Below, in pieces: positions 9,977 to 17,170 of a DNA stretch of 24,390 nt; position 1 is the stretch's first letter; each line of letters begins with the position of its first letter. Origin of the DNA: Lentisalinibacter sp035655155 (GTDB taxonomy: Bacteria > Pseudomonadota > Gammaproteobacteria > Steroidobacterales > Woeseiaceae); the NCBI GenBank assembly GCA_035655155.1, contig DASRVH010000162.1, positions 1 through 24,390 on the forward strand, given 5' to 3'. Both the position numbers and the translations under genes were made by a program. The notes under the pieces were generated by a model. That model had not been told where the DNA came from. It saw only the letters and a program-made list of their open reading frames with translations, and searched no databases.

Positions 9977-10303
9977 TCAACCGAAAGGCAGTTTCATCCC
10001 GGGCGGCAGGCCCATGCCCGAGGTCAGACCGGACATCTTCTCCCGGGTCGTCTCCTCCACCCGGCGGATGGCGTCGTTCATGGCCGCGGCGATGAGGTCC
10101 TCCAGCATCTCCCGGTCGTCACCGATCAGCTCGTCGTCGATCGTCACGCGGCGAACCTCGTGCCGGCAGTTCATGGTGACCTTCACCATACCGGCACCGG
10201 ACTCGCCCGTAACCTCGATGCTCGCCAGCTCCTCCTGAGCCTGCTGCATTTTCTCCTGCATCTGCTGGGCCTGCTTCATGAGCTGGCCGAGTCCACCCTT
10301 CAT
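9977..10303 (-). CDS. ybaB: YbaB/EbfC family nucleoid-associated protein
   Basis: This 108-residue DNA-binding dimer typically lies between dnaX and recR, as here. The N-terminal helix 'LGQLMKQAQQMQEKMQQAQE' and the core 'SGAGMVKVTMNCRHEVRRV' followed by 'LEDLIAAAMNDAIRRVEE' are diagnostic. The tail is Gly/Met/Pro-rich ('SGMGLPPGMKLPFG'). The ATG at 10303 is preceded by GGAGG and AGGA. The 46-base gap from dnaX carries three copies of CGGACAC. Confidence 0.97.
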   Translation of the reverse strand: MKGGLGQLMKQAQQMQEKMQQAQEELASIEVTGESGAGMVKVTMNCRHEVRRVTIDDELIGDDREMLEDLIAAAMNDAIRRVEETTREKMSGLTSGMGLPPGMKLPFG

Positions 10304-10320
10304 TCGTCCTGCCTCCGCTT

Positions 10321-10349
10321 GTGTCCGTTTTGTGTCCGTCTCGTGTCCG
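10321..10349 (-). repeat. Three copies of a 7-bp motif between dnaX and ybaB
   Basis: TGTCCGT occurs at 10321, 10332 and 10343, with starts exactly 11 bases apart; the minus strand reads ACGGACA. The copies begin right after the dnaX stop codon and fill most of the 46-base gap before ybaB. The 11-base phase would put them on nearly the same DNA face. The function is unknown; slippage or a protein-binding site are both possible. Confidence 0.7.
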
Positions 10350-12011
10350 TCAGTCCTGATCTTTCAGCCGCACCGTATCGGGCTGCAGCTCCGCGCCGAA
10401 CATGTCCTGGAGTATGCGCACGTTCGGATCGGCTTCCAGGCCTTTCTTCGCAGCCTCCAGCCGCTCGGCCTCCAGGCGCCGCTCGCGCTGCACCGGGGTC
10501 TCCTCGGCGCCGCCCACCCGGATGCTAACCTTGAGGGGCTCGCCGAAATAATCCGCCATGGCCTTCTCGAGCGTCCGCCGCCGGGGTTCGGTGAGGAGCG
10601 TCTCGCTGCGCTCGTCCAGCTGCAGCTGCACGCCGTTGCCCTCCCGGGCCAGGAATGCGCAGTTGGCGGCCAGCAGGCGCACGGAGCCCGATATCTCGAG
10701 CTGGCCGGCCAGGCGGTGCCAGTCCGGTTCCGACCAGAATCCGGCATGGCGGGGACCCTGTTCGGCGGTCTCGCCCGCCGGCTTTTTCGGCGCCGCCGCG
10801 GGCGGTTCGCCGCGCTGCCGGTCCTTTGCCGGGCCGGCCGCCACCGGCTCGCCCGACACACTCTTCGCCGGCGAAAGCGAGCGGGCCCGGGCAGCGGGCC
10901 GGCCGCCCCCTGAGGCCTGCCCGTCCGCACCGGCGGGCCGGAAGGCGAGCATCCGAAGGAGCGTCATCTCGAACCCGGCGCGGGGGTCGGGCGCCAGGGG
11001 CAGGTCGCGCCGCCCGGTGATGGCGACCTGATAATAGAGCTGCACGTCGTCCGGCGTGAAACGCTCGGCATAGGCCGCGATCATCTCCTCGTCGGCCTCC
11101 TCGAGGTCCGTCGCGCCCACCAGTTGATAGACGGCGATGCGCTGCAGGGCCGCAGCAATCTCGTCCAGCAGCCGCGCGTAATCCGGGAACTGCTCGTCGA
11201 TGGCGGCCACCGTGGCGAGCAGCCCCGCGCCGTCCACGGCGGCCAGGGAATCCAGCAGGCCAGTGACGTGCTGGCGGTCGACGGTGCCCAGCATGGCGCG
11301 GGTCTCGTCCTCGCGCACGGCGCCGCCGCCGTAGGCGATGGCCTGGTCGAGCAGGCTCAGGGAGTCGCGCACACTGCCCTCTGCCGCCCGGGCGATCAGC
11401 GCCAGCGCCTCCGCCTCCGCCTCCGCCTGCTCGGCCTCGCAGATCCGGGTCAGATGCTCGCCGATCATCTGCGGCGTGAGGCGCTTCAGGTTGAACTGCA
11501 GGCAGCGCGAGAGCACCGTCACCGGGAGCTTCTGGGGGTCGGTCGTCGCCAGCAGGAACTTCACGTGCGGCGGCGGCTCCTCCAGCGTCTTCAGCAACGC
11601 ATTGAAGGAATGCATGGAGAGCATGTGCACCTCGTCGATGAGATACACCTTGTAGCGCCCCCGTGCCGGCGCGTACTGGACGTTGTCCAGCAGATCCCGG
11701 GTGTCGTCGACCTTGGTGCGGGAAGCCGCGTCCACCTCGATCAGATCGACGAAGCGGCCCTCGTCGATCTCGGTGCAGGCGCTGCATTCGCCGCAGGGAT
11801 CCGGCCCCACGCCCTGCTCGCAGTTCAGTGCCTTGGCGAGTATGCGGGCGATGGTGGTCTTGCCCACCCCACGGGTGCCGGCGAACAGGTAGGCATGGTG
11901 CAGACGGCCGCTCGCCAGCGCGTTCGTCAGCGCCTGCAGCACGTGCTGCTGACCGACCATGTCCCCGAACGCACGGGGCCGCCATTTACGCGCCAGGACG
12001 AGATAGCTCAT
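10350..12011 (-). CDS. dnaX: DNA polymerase III subunit gamma/tau
   Basis: DnaX is the clamp-loader ATPase and replisome organiser. The 553-residue product has Walker A 'GTRGVGKTT' (45-53), a zinc site formed by Cys64, Cys73, Cys76 and Cys79, Walker B 'LIDEVH' (124-129), sensor 1 'TTD' (156-158) and the 'SRC' motif (168-170). These are followed by the clamp-loader helical domains, a low-complexity Ala/Gly/Pro/Lys linker (about 375-425) and a tau-like C-terminal domain. 'AEAEAEALAL' (about 200) comes from a GCCTCC repeat at 11407-11424. A run of five A's in the linker is a poor frameshift site. The ATG at 12011 has no close Shine-Dalgarno. The order ffs-dnaX-ybaB-recR is classical. Confidence 0.97.
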   Translation of the reverse strand: MSYLVLARKWRPRAFGDMVGQQHVLQALTNALASGRLHHAYLFAGTRGVGKTTIARILAKALNCEQGVGPDPCGECSACTEIDEGRFVDLIEVDAASRTKVDDTRDLLDNVQYAPARGRYKVYLIDEVHMLSMHSFNALLKTLEEPPPHVKFLLATTDPQKLPVTVLSRCLQFNLKRLTPQMIGEHLTRICEAEQAEAEAEALALIARAAEGSVRDSLSLLDQAIAYGGGAVREDETRAMLGTVDRQHVTGLLDSLAAVDGAGLLATVAAIDEQFPDYARLLDEIAAALQRIAVYQLVGATDLEEADEEMIAAYAERFTPDDVQLYYQVAITGRRDLPLAPDPRAGFEMTLLRMLAFRPAGADGQASGGGRPAARARSLSPAKSVSGEPVAAGPAKDRQRGEPPAAAPKKPAGETAEQGPRHAGFWSEPDWHRLAGQLEISGSVRLLAANCAFLAREGNGVQLQLDERSETLLTEPRRRTLEKAMADYFGEPLKVSIRVGGAEETPVQRERRLEAERLEAAKKGLEADPNVRILQDMFGAELQPDTVRLKDQD

Positions 12012-12022
12012 ATATATGGATC

Positions 12023-12036
12023 GGGCCTGAAGGCCC
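12023..12036 (-). terminator. Hairpin between ffs and dnaX
   Basis: GGGCCT and AGGCCC form a 6-bp stem with a 2-base gap (or a 5-bp stem with a UUCA loop) about 20 bases after the 3' end of 4.5S RNA. No T-run follows, so strong intrinsic termination is unlikely; it may act as a processing or attenuating hairpin. AGGAGG begins 4 bases before the stem on the minus strand and is partly inside it. Confidence 0.4.
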
Positions 12037-12054
12037 TCCTACAGAGAATGAAGA

Positions 12055-12160
12055 GGCCCGCGCCAGCTCGTCCCCGGCACCCGGTGTCACCGCTGCCGCT
12101 GCTCCCTTCCGGGCCTGACGGGGTTCACGGCTGACCGTCGCGGGGCAACCGACGCGGACC
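12055..12160 (-). ncRNA. ffs: 4.5S RNA (signal recognition particle RNA, small bacterial type)
   Basis: The minus strand carries the universally conserved SRP core 'GTCAGGCCCGGAAGGGAGCA' (symmetric and asymmetric loops with GGAA tetraloop) and a matching descending arm. The ends were set by pairing: 5' GGTCCGCG at 12160-12153 pairs in all eight positions (one G-U) with 3' CGCGGGCC at 12062-12055. This gives a single rod-like hairpin of about 106 nt, the size of E. coli 4.5S RNA. The RNA binds Ffh for co-translational targeting of membrane proteins. It lies directly upstream of dnaX and has its own promoter. Confidence 0.95.
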
Positions 12161-12167
12161 AGTGGCC

Positions 12168-12196
12168 ATTATCTCAGTGATCCGGCCAGGATTCAT
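12168..12196 (-). promoter_or_regulatory. Promoter of the 4.5S RNA gene
   Basis: GATAAT at 12173-12168 on the minus strand is a 5/6 -10 box placed exactly 7 bases before the first base of the predicted RNA (12160). Seventeen bases upstream lies ATGAAT (12196-12191), a weak -35 (3/6). The match between box position and the pairing-defined 5' end supports both. Confidence 0.55.
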
Positions 12197-12234
12197 CCCC
12201 CCGTCGGCAGGCCCGCCCTTGCGGCCGCGGGGTT

Positions 12235-12567
12235 TCAGCCGGCGCCGGACGCCTTCTCTTTCCAGCTCTTGAGCTGGCGCTCCATGGCATCGAAGGCGTC
12301 GCGCACGGCCACGTAGACGTCCTCGTGGGCGTGACGGTCGCCGGGCCGGTTGCTCACGGCCAGCTCCGTTCCGGGCACCCGCACCTCGAGGCGGACCTCG
12401 TAGATATTGCCCTGCCGCTGGTTGCGCTGCACGGCGTGCACGTAGACATGACAGCTGGTGATGCGGTCGTAAAACTTCTCGAGCTTGGCCGCGCGTTCCC
12501 TGACGGCCTGTTCCACCGCTTCCGAGCGGTCCATATCGTGGAAGTGGATCTCCGGTGGTGTCTGCAC
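12235..12567 (-). CDS. HPF/RaiA family ribosome hibernation-type protein
   Basis: The 110-residue protein has the S30AE/HPF fold signature: 'PEIHFHDMDRSEAVEQAVRE', 'KLEKFYDRITSCHVYVHA', 'YEVRLEVRVPG', and 'HEDVYVAVRDAFDAMERQLK', the last two covering a beta strand and the last helix. Such proteins bind the 30S subunit and silence or stabilise idle ribosomes; whether this one is HPF-like or YfiA-like is not decided. I chose GTG at 12567 because AAAGGAG stands 7 bases upstream and the family N-terminus fits. The longer frame to 12630 would add an unlikely 21-residue leader. It lies downstream of the EAL-HDOD gene on the same strand, 73 bases away. Confidence 0.88.
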   Translation of the reverse strand: MQTPPEIHFHDMDRSEAVEQAVRERAAKLEKFYDRITSCHVYVHAVQRNQRQGNIYEVRLEVRVPGTELAVSNRPGDRHAHEDVYVAVRDAFDAMERQLKSWKEKASGAG

Positions 12568-12640
12568 TGCTGCGCTCCTTTCGTCACAGAGAGTATCTGC
12601 TGACAGCGTAACAGAGTCCCTTGCTGGCACTGCCGCCGCG

Positions 12641-13930
12641 TCAATCGGCCCGGCCGACGTCGGCCGCCCAGCTCATGGCGTCCACCTGCAGCCGCGCCAG
12701 CACTTCGATATCGAGCCCGCCGCAGTGCTCGACCAGGCGCGCCACTTCGGCAGGCTCGTCACGCTCCAGGATCTCGGTCAGCAAGAGCAGGCGCCCCAGG
12801 TCGCCGCTGCGCCAGAGCAACGCGTCGCGCACGTCCTCCTGCAGCGGCAGCGGCGCCAGGATATCGGCCAGCGGTGCGCCGATCAGCGTGTCCAGGAGAG
12901 ACAGGATGCCCGTCATGAACGCCCGGTCCGCATACGCGGGCTCGGCGGATATCCGCTCCGACATCAGCTCCATGAGCCGGCCCCGCGCCGCCGCCAGTGT
13001 GAGCAGCGGACTCGGGAAGTCGGCGTTGCCGTCCTGCGCGAACAGCATCACCTGAAGCCAGCGCTGCAGCCGGCGGCGTCCCAGGATCACCAGCGCATGG
13101 GACAGGCTGTCCACCCTGTGGCGCAATCCCATGCCCGCGGAGTTCACCAGCCGGATCAGCTTGTAGCCGAGCTCCGGCAGGTGCTTCACGGTTTCCTCGA
13201 TATCCGCGATCTCGGTGTCGCCCAGGATCTGCTGCAGGAGGCGGATCAGATTCTGGCGCGAGGGGTCCGCCGCACGTCCCTCGAGCAGCACCGGCCGCGC
13301 GAAGTAAAAGCCCTGGAACAGGTCGAAGCCGAGGCGCTTGCATTGCGCCGCCCGGTCGGGCGTGTCCACCTTTTCGGCCAGCAGCTGCATGCCGGGCCGC
13401 TGCACGGCCCGGACGATGTCGCCCAGGTCCTCGGTGCGGACCTCGTGCACGTCCACCTTGATGACGTCCACCAGCGGCAGGATCGTCTCGTGGGAGTCGT
13501 CCAGGCGGGTGACGTCATCCAGCGCGAAGCGGAAACCCTGTCGCCTGAGCTCGGAGCAGCGCTGCACGAGTTCGGGCGTGATCTCGACGCTCTCCAGGAT
13601 CTCCAGCATGATGCGTTCCGGCGGCAGCGCCTCCGGCAGCTCCGAGTACAGGCTCTCGGCATCGAAATTGATATAGCCGCGGCAGGCGCCGAGTACGGCT
13701 TCGAGACCCAGCTCGGAGAACGCCTGCGTGACCACCCGCGCCGTGGCCAGTTGATCGCCGGGGAAAGGCTCGCCGCCCGGCGACCGGAACAGGAGCTCGT
13801 AGGCAACGGTGTTGCCACTGCGGTCAAGGATGGGCTGGCGGCCGAGGACGAAGGGTGCGGCGTGGACGCCCCCGGCGACATCGGTTACGGGACTCAGTGA
13901 CATGCCGTGCAGTCTAGCGCTGCGGCTCAT
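12641..13930 (-). CDS. EAL-HDOD signalling protein (YuxH-type)
   Basis: The 429-residue cytoplasmic protein has an EAL domain (about 25-215) followed by an HDOD domain (about 225-410). In the EAL part the motif is ELL (45-47, 'AYELLFR'). The metal- and substrate-binding positions seem kept: Glu45, Asn88, Glu110, Asp138-Asp139, Lys158, Glu186 and Gln206. The loop after DD lacks the DFGTGYSS sequence needed for efficient c-di-GMP hydrolysis. The HDOD part includes 'YKLIRLVNSAGMGLRHRVDS' and 'ALVILGRRRLQRWLQVMLFA'. Such proteins usually act in c-di-GMP-linked motility or biofilm control. The start is either ATG 13930 or ATG 13903; neither has a strong ribosome binding site. It is divergent from the DsbA-like gene. 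Confidence 0.9.
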   Translation of the reverse strand: MSRSARLHGMSLSPVTDVAGGVHAAPFVLGRQPILDRSGNTVAYELLFRSPGGEPFPGDQLATARVVTQAFSELGLEAVLGACRGYINFDAESLYSELPEALPPERIMLEILESVEITPELVQRCSELRRQGFRFALDDVTRLDDSHETILPLVDVIKVDVHEVRTEDLGDIVRAVQRPGMQLLAEKVDTPDRAAQCKRLGFDLFQGFYFARPVLLEGRAADPSRQNLIRLLQQILGDTEIADIEETVKHLPELGYKLIRLVNSAGMGLRHRVDSLSHALVILGRRRLQRWLQVMLFAQDGNADFPSPLLTLAAARGRLMELMSERISAEPAYADRAFMTGILSLLDTLIGAPLADILAPLPLQEDVRDALLWRSGDLGRLLLLTEILERDEPAEVARLVEHCGGLDIEVLARLQVDAMSWAADVGRAD

Positions 13931-14046
13931 CGTCCTGTCGGACGCGGTTCACAGATTGGTGGAGGTCACAGCGTTCGACTACCATCCGGGGGAAGATCCG
14001 GGCGAAAGCCAACGGGTGCCACGGAGAGCCGCGGGGGAGCCAGCGC

Positions 14047-15225
14047 ATGTCACTGAAGACGTCGATCGTCTCACGCCTGACCGAGTCCTTCCTCGGCGAG
14101 GCGCGCCTGCGGAAGCTGCGAAGAAAGGCCGAGCTCCGCCGGCGCAAGGAAGGGCGGCCCCACCTCGTGGAATACTTCCACCAGCCCCACGATCCCTATT
14201 CGCGGCTGCTTGCGCAGACGTTGCCCGCCTTCATCCAGCGCTACGATGTCGAATTGAGGGTGTGGCTGGTCGGTCCGCCGCCGGACTGGGCGGCACCGGA
14301 GCGGGAGCGGCTGCGCGAGTGGTCCCGCATCGACGCCGCCCTCCTCGCGGCCCGCGCCAGGCTCGATCCGGATGCGGAGGATCCGGCGGTCCGCGAACTG
14401 ATCGCCGGCGCGCGGACCGGCGGCGACGCGCGGCGCGAGCAACTCGGCCACTACCTCGGCGCCACGCTGTATTACGAGGGCGAATGGTACTGGGGCCTGG
14501 ACAGGCTGCATTACCTCGAGTCTCGACTCGCCGAACTGGGAGCGCGGCGCGCCGCCGCGCCGGCCGAACCGCTGTTCGCGCCGCCGGCCGTGCCCTCCTC
14601 CGCGGCAGCGCCGCCGGCCTCCGGACAACCACCGGACATTCACTGGTTCCTCTCGTTCCGCAGCCCGTATACCTACATTGCCGCAGAACGCGTCAGGGCC
14701 CTCGCCGACGCCTGCGGCGCCCGGCTGCAACTGCGTTACGTGCTGCCCATGCGCATGCGGGGGCTGCCGGTACCGAAGATGAAGAGCCGCTACATCGTCG
14801 CCGACGTCGCCCGGGAGGCCCGCCGCCTGGGAGTGGCATTCGGCCGGATCGCCGACCCGCTGGGCGAACCGGTCGAGCGCGGTTACTCGCTTTTGCCGTG
14901 GGCCATTGCCGAGGGGCGGGGCTACGAGTACTGCCTCGCGTTCATGCGCGGTGTGTGGTCCCGTGGCATCGATGCCGGTGGCGACCGGGGCCTCGCGCGG
15001 ATCGTCACCGACGCCGGACTGGACTGGCAGGGCGCGCGCCGGCATCTCGGCAGCGACGACTGGCGCGCGGTTGCCGAGGCCAATCGGGAAGAACTGCTCG
15101 GGCTCGGTCTGTGGGGCGTGCCCAGCTTCCGCGTCGGTGATGCGGCTGTCTGGGGTCAGGACCGGCTCTGGGCGGCGGAGGACCTGCTCACGGGCACAAC
15201 TGACGGACGCAGCCGCAATTCATGA
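14047..15225 (+). CDS. Tandem thioredoxin-fold DsbA/HCCA-isomerase family protein
   Basis: This 392-residue protein appears to contain two DsbA-like thioredoxin folds. The first begins at 'RPHLVEYFHQPHDPYSRLLA' (37-56). A Pro/Ala-rich linker follows (about 168-196), and the second fold begins at 'IHWFLSFRSPYTYIAAERVR' (198-217) and ends with a cis-Pro loop 'LWGVPSFRVGD'. The second half resembles 2-hydroxychromene-2-carboxylate isomerases, where the Ser of 'SPY' (here Ser206) binds glutathione. There is no CxxC, so it is not a disulfide oxidase. No signal peptide is seen. The ATG at 14047 has GGGGGAG 7 bases upstream. The physiological substrate is unknown. It converges on the act operon. Confidence 0.85.
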   Translation: MSLKTSIVSRLTESFLGEARLRKLRRKAELRRRKEGRPHLVEYFHQPHDPYSRLLAQTLPAFIQRYDVELRVWLVGPPPDWAAPERERLREWSRIDAALLAARARLDPDAEDPAVRELIAGARTGGDARREQLGHYLGATLYYEGEWYWGLDRLHYLESRLAELGARRAAAPAEPLFAPPAVPSSAAAPPASGQPPDIHWFLSFRSPYTYIAAERVRALADACGARLQLRYVLPMRMRGLPVPKMKSRYIVADVAREARRLGVAFGRIADPLGEPVERGYSLLPWAIAEGRGYEYCLAFMRGVWSRGIDAGGDRGLARIVTDAGLDWQGARRHLGSDDWRAVAEANREELLGLGLWGVPSFRVGDAAVWGQDRLWAAEDLLTGTTDGRSRNS

Positions 15226-15294
15226 CCTCCGGTCTATCGCGAGTCCGCACGAACCGGCCGCGACGCCATTGCAAGCGGTGTCAGCTCCCTGGGA

Positions 15295-15672
15295 CTAACG
15301 GCCCGAGCGCATCGACGGAGGAATCCGGAGCACCTGTCCCCGCGAGGCCAGCTCCTCCATCGCTACCTTGATCGGCACGTGGGCGACTCCTTCTCTCCGG
15401 TCGACCCAGCCGTAGCTCCGGAGTCGCTCCCGCTGTGAGCGCTCGAGCGAACGACGATCCATCGTCGCCGAGTGCTGCGATTCCGGCGGCCGTCCGTTAC
15501 CGAGCCCCGCACTTCGCCCGAAACCACCCATTTCTGCCGCATACAGCAGGCAGGCCACCAGGATGGCCGCGAACGTGAGTACCAGCAGCACGAACAAGGC
15601 ACTGCGCACGACAACAGCAGCTTCGGCGGCGGCGGTTTCCCGTCGTCGAGTCGCTCCGGAGGTTTCGTTCAC
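15295..15672 (-). CDS. Single-TM protein at the end of the Alternative Complex III operon
   Basis: This 125-residue protein starts at GTG 15672 and overlaps the actF stop by four bases (GTGA), with GGGGAGG 5 bases upstream. Residues 21-45 form one TM helix ('SALFVLLVLTFAAILVAC'), giving a short inner N-terminus and a soluble C-terminal part. The C-terminal motif 'LRSYGWVDRREGVAHVPIKV' (84-103) followed by 'AMEELASRG' resembles a conserved hypothetical that I recall from clusters of Alternative Complex III and heme-copper oxidases, typically 'YGWVDR..GVVRIPIDRAM'. Its function is not established; an accessory or assembly subunit is likely by position. The gene is last in the operon and ends 69 bases from the converging DsbA-like gene. 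Confidence 0.8.
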   Translation of the reverse strand: MNETSGATRRRETAAAEAAVVVRSALFVLLVLTFAAILVACLLYAAEMGGFGRSAGLGNGRPPESQHSATMDRRSLERSQRERLRSYGWVDRREGVAHVPIKVAMEELASRGQVLRIPPSMRSGR

Positions 15673-16628
15673 GATGCCCTCCCCTGCACCGGCCCGGGCC
15701 CGGATCGCCAGGCCATAAATGCGATACAGGCGCCCGTCACGGCGATGAGAGCCAGCGCGTCCAGCCCGAACTCGCCGTCCACGGAACCCCGGTGTCGCCA
15801 CCACACCTCGCAACCATGACCCGCCAATACCGAGGCGGCGGCCAGCGCGAGCAGAAGCCCACTGCGCCTGACCGGTCGCGACATCAACATCAGAAAGGGC
15901 AGAACGAGTTTCAGGGTGACCAGCGCCGCTGCCACGCCTGCCGTGTCGGAACGCCGTCGGTACCACAGAGTCTCGTGCGGCAGATCGCCTATCCAGACGA
16001 TGAGGTACTCCATAAAAGCCAGATAGGCCCAGGACAGTACGGCGACGAGCAGGAGATTGCCGAGATCCCTTCGCTCGGCCCGTCCGGCGGCGTCCTCGCC
16101 GTGCCGGAACCAGAGCAGGATCAGCGCGAGGGCCAGCCCCGAAGCGGCCTGGCCGGCTATCGCGACGACGCCCGCGGCGGGAGAGTACCAGGGGGCCTCC
16201 GGCAGCATGCTCCAGTCGACATGGAATACCGTCACGGCAGGCACGAAAAGCAGCAATCCGGCCGTGGCCACCCGCGGCCGGCGCTCGCGGGCATCGTGCC
16301 ATGCTCCCATCGCGCGGGCCAGCAGCAACCAGATTGCGAAAACGGCGACCGTGCGAACGACAATGAATCCCGGCTGCGCCCAGGTGGCAGGCACGGATGT
16401 GCCGGCTGCGGCCGAGGAAAGCGCTTCCACCCCGGCGAGCAGTGGCGCGAACGCGATTGTTGCTGGTAGCAACAGCGCGGCGCAGTTGCGTAACGCATCG
16501 TCTGCGAATGCGGCCCAGCGGCCGCCGGTGAGGTCACCGATCATCCGCAGGAACAAGGCACCCAAGGCCACATCCAGCCACCAGGTGCTCGCCGTAAGCC
16601 AGGCGGCGGCAAGCGGCGAGGCATTCAA
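15669..16628 (-). CDS. actF: Alternative Complex III subunit ActF (NrfD/PsrC-like), short form
   Basis: This 319-residue integral membrane protein has about nine hydrophobic helices (for example 'FIVVRTVAVFAIWLLLARAM', 'LLLVAVLSWAYLAFMEYLIV', 'LVTLKLVLPFLMLMSRPVRR'). The 'FMEYLIVWIGDLPHETLWY' and 'CEVWWRH' segments are like NrfD-family quinone-site or helix-end features of ActF. Typical ActF proteins have roughly 400 residues and ten helices, so this one is short, apparently at the N-terminus. The start is TTG 16628, overlapping the actE stop as TTGA; GGGGAGG stands 7 bases upstream, which supports this unusual codon. An upstream extension would run into actE. Confidence 0.82.
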   Translation of the reverse strand: MNASPLAAAWLTASTWWLDVALGALFLRMIGDLTGGRWAAFADDALRNCAALLLPATIAFAPLLAGVEALSSAAAGTSVPATWAQPGFIVVRTVAVFAIWLLLARAMGAWHDARERRPRVATAGLLLFVPAVTVFHVDWSMLPEAPWYSPAAGVVAIAGQAASGLALALILLWFRHGEDAAGRAERRDLGNLLLVAVLSWAYLAFMEYLIVWIGDLPHETLWYRRRSDTAGVAAALVTLKLVLPFLMLMSRPVRRSGLLLALAAASVLAGHGCEVWWRHRGSVDGEFGLDALALIAVTGACIAFMAWRSGPGPVQGRAS

Positions 16629-17170
16629 GGCTCCGCCTCCCCGCTGTCACGCAAGCGTTCCGGCAGCAGTTCCGCCGGCGCATTCTGACTCAACTGCAGG
16701 GCCTGGATGTAGGCGGCGATTGCCCAGCGATCGTCCGACGAAACCCGGGCCGCGTAGGACGCCATATTGCCGACACCCTGCGTCATCACGGTGTAGTAGA
16801 AAGACGCCGGCACGCTGCGCAGCCGTGCCGTATGGAACGAAGGCGGCTCCGGAAAACCTCGTCGGACCACCGCGCCGTCGCCTCTGCCGGCCACGCCGTG
16901 ACATGGCGTGCAATGGATCTCGTAGCGTTCGCGCCCACGCCGGAGCAGATCGATCGTGATGGGAATCGACCCGACGGACCCTTGGCCCTGCTCGTCTGCC
17001 GGACGCCACTCCCGGGTTGCCTCGATCGGCGGACGCATGGTCTGCTGCCAGCCTTGGCGCTCCGCTGCCTCGTGAGTCTCCAGCCTGGGCTGCTCGCGCA
17101 TCGGCTCGCCGCATCCGCCCAGCACGGCGAGGAAGACGGTCGCAACGACGGTTGCGTCGCGCCGCCTCAC
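16625..17170 (-). CDS. actE: Alternative Complex III subunit ActE, monoheme cytochrome c lipoprotein
   Basis: The 181-residue precursor has an N-terminal signal with lipobox 'VLGGC' (Cys20), so it should be anchored in the membrane facing the periplasm. One heme c site 'CTPCH' spans residues 87-91, and the likely axial Met is Met136 in 'GVGNMASYA' (Met129 is the alternative). 'GRERYEIHCTPCHGVAGRGD' and 'DDRWAIAAYIQALQLSQNA' are typical of ActE. It probably passes electrons from the complex to a soluble or oxidase-bound cytochrome c. The start is GTG 17170, overlapping the actD stop (GTGA), with AGGAGG 7 bases upstream, the clearest ribosome binding site of the operon. Confidence 0.92.
   Translation of the reverse strand: MRRRDATVVATVFLAVLGGCGEPMREQPRLETHEAAERQGWQQTMRPPIEATREWRPADEQGQGSVGSIPITIDLLRRGRERYEIHCTPCHGVAGRGDGAVVRRGFPEPPSFHTARLRSVPASFYYTVMTQGVGNMASYAARVSSDDRWAIAAYIQALQLSQNAPAELLPERLRDSGEAEP

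Noticed and set aside
10775..10795. Possible programmed -1 frameshift site in dnaX (five A's then G in the linker)
   Set aside because: The heptamer would be G AAA AAG, not A AAA AAG as in E. coli. No stop codon soon follows in the -1 frame and no convincing stimulatory stem was seen, so a gamma product by frameshift is not supported.
11407..11424. GCCTCC triplicate hexamer in dnaX
   Set aside because: It is in frame and encodes a short Glu-Ala run in a helix. It looks like ordinary coding-sequence slippage with no sign of function.
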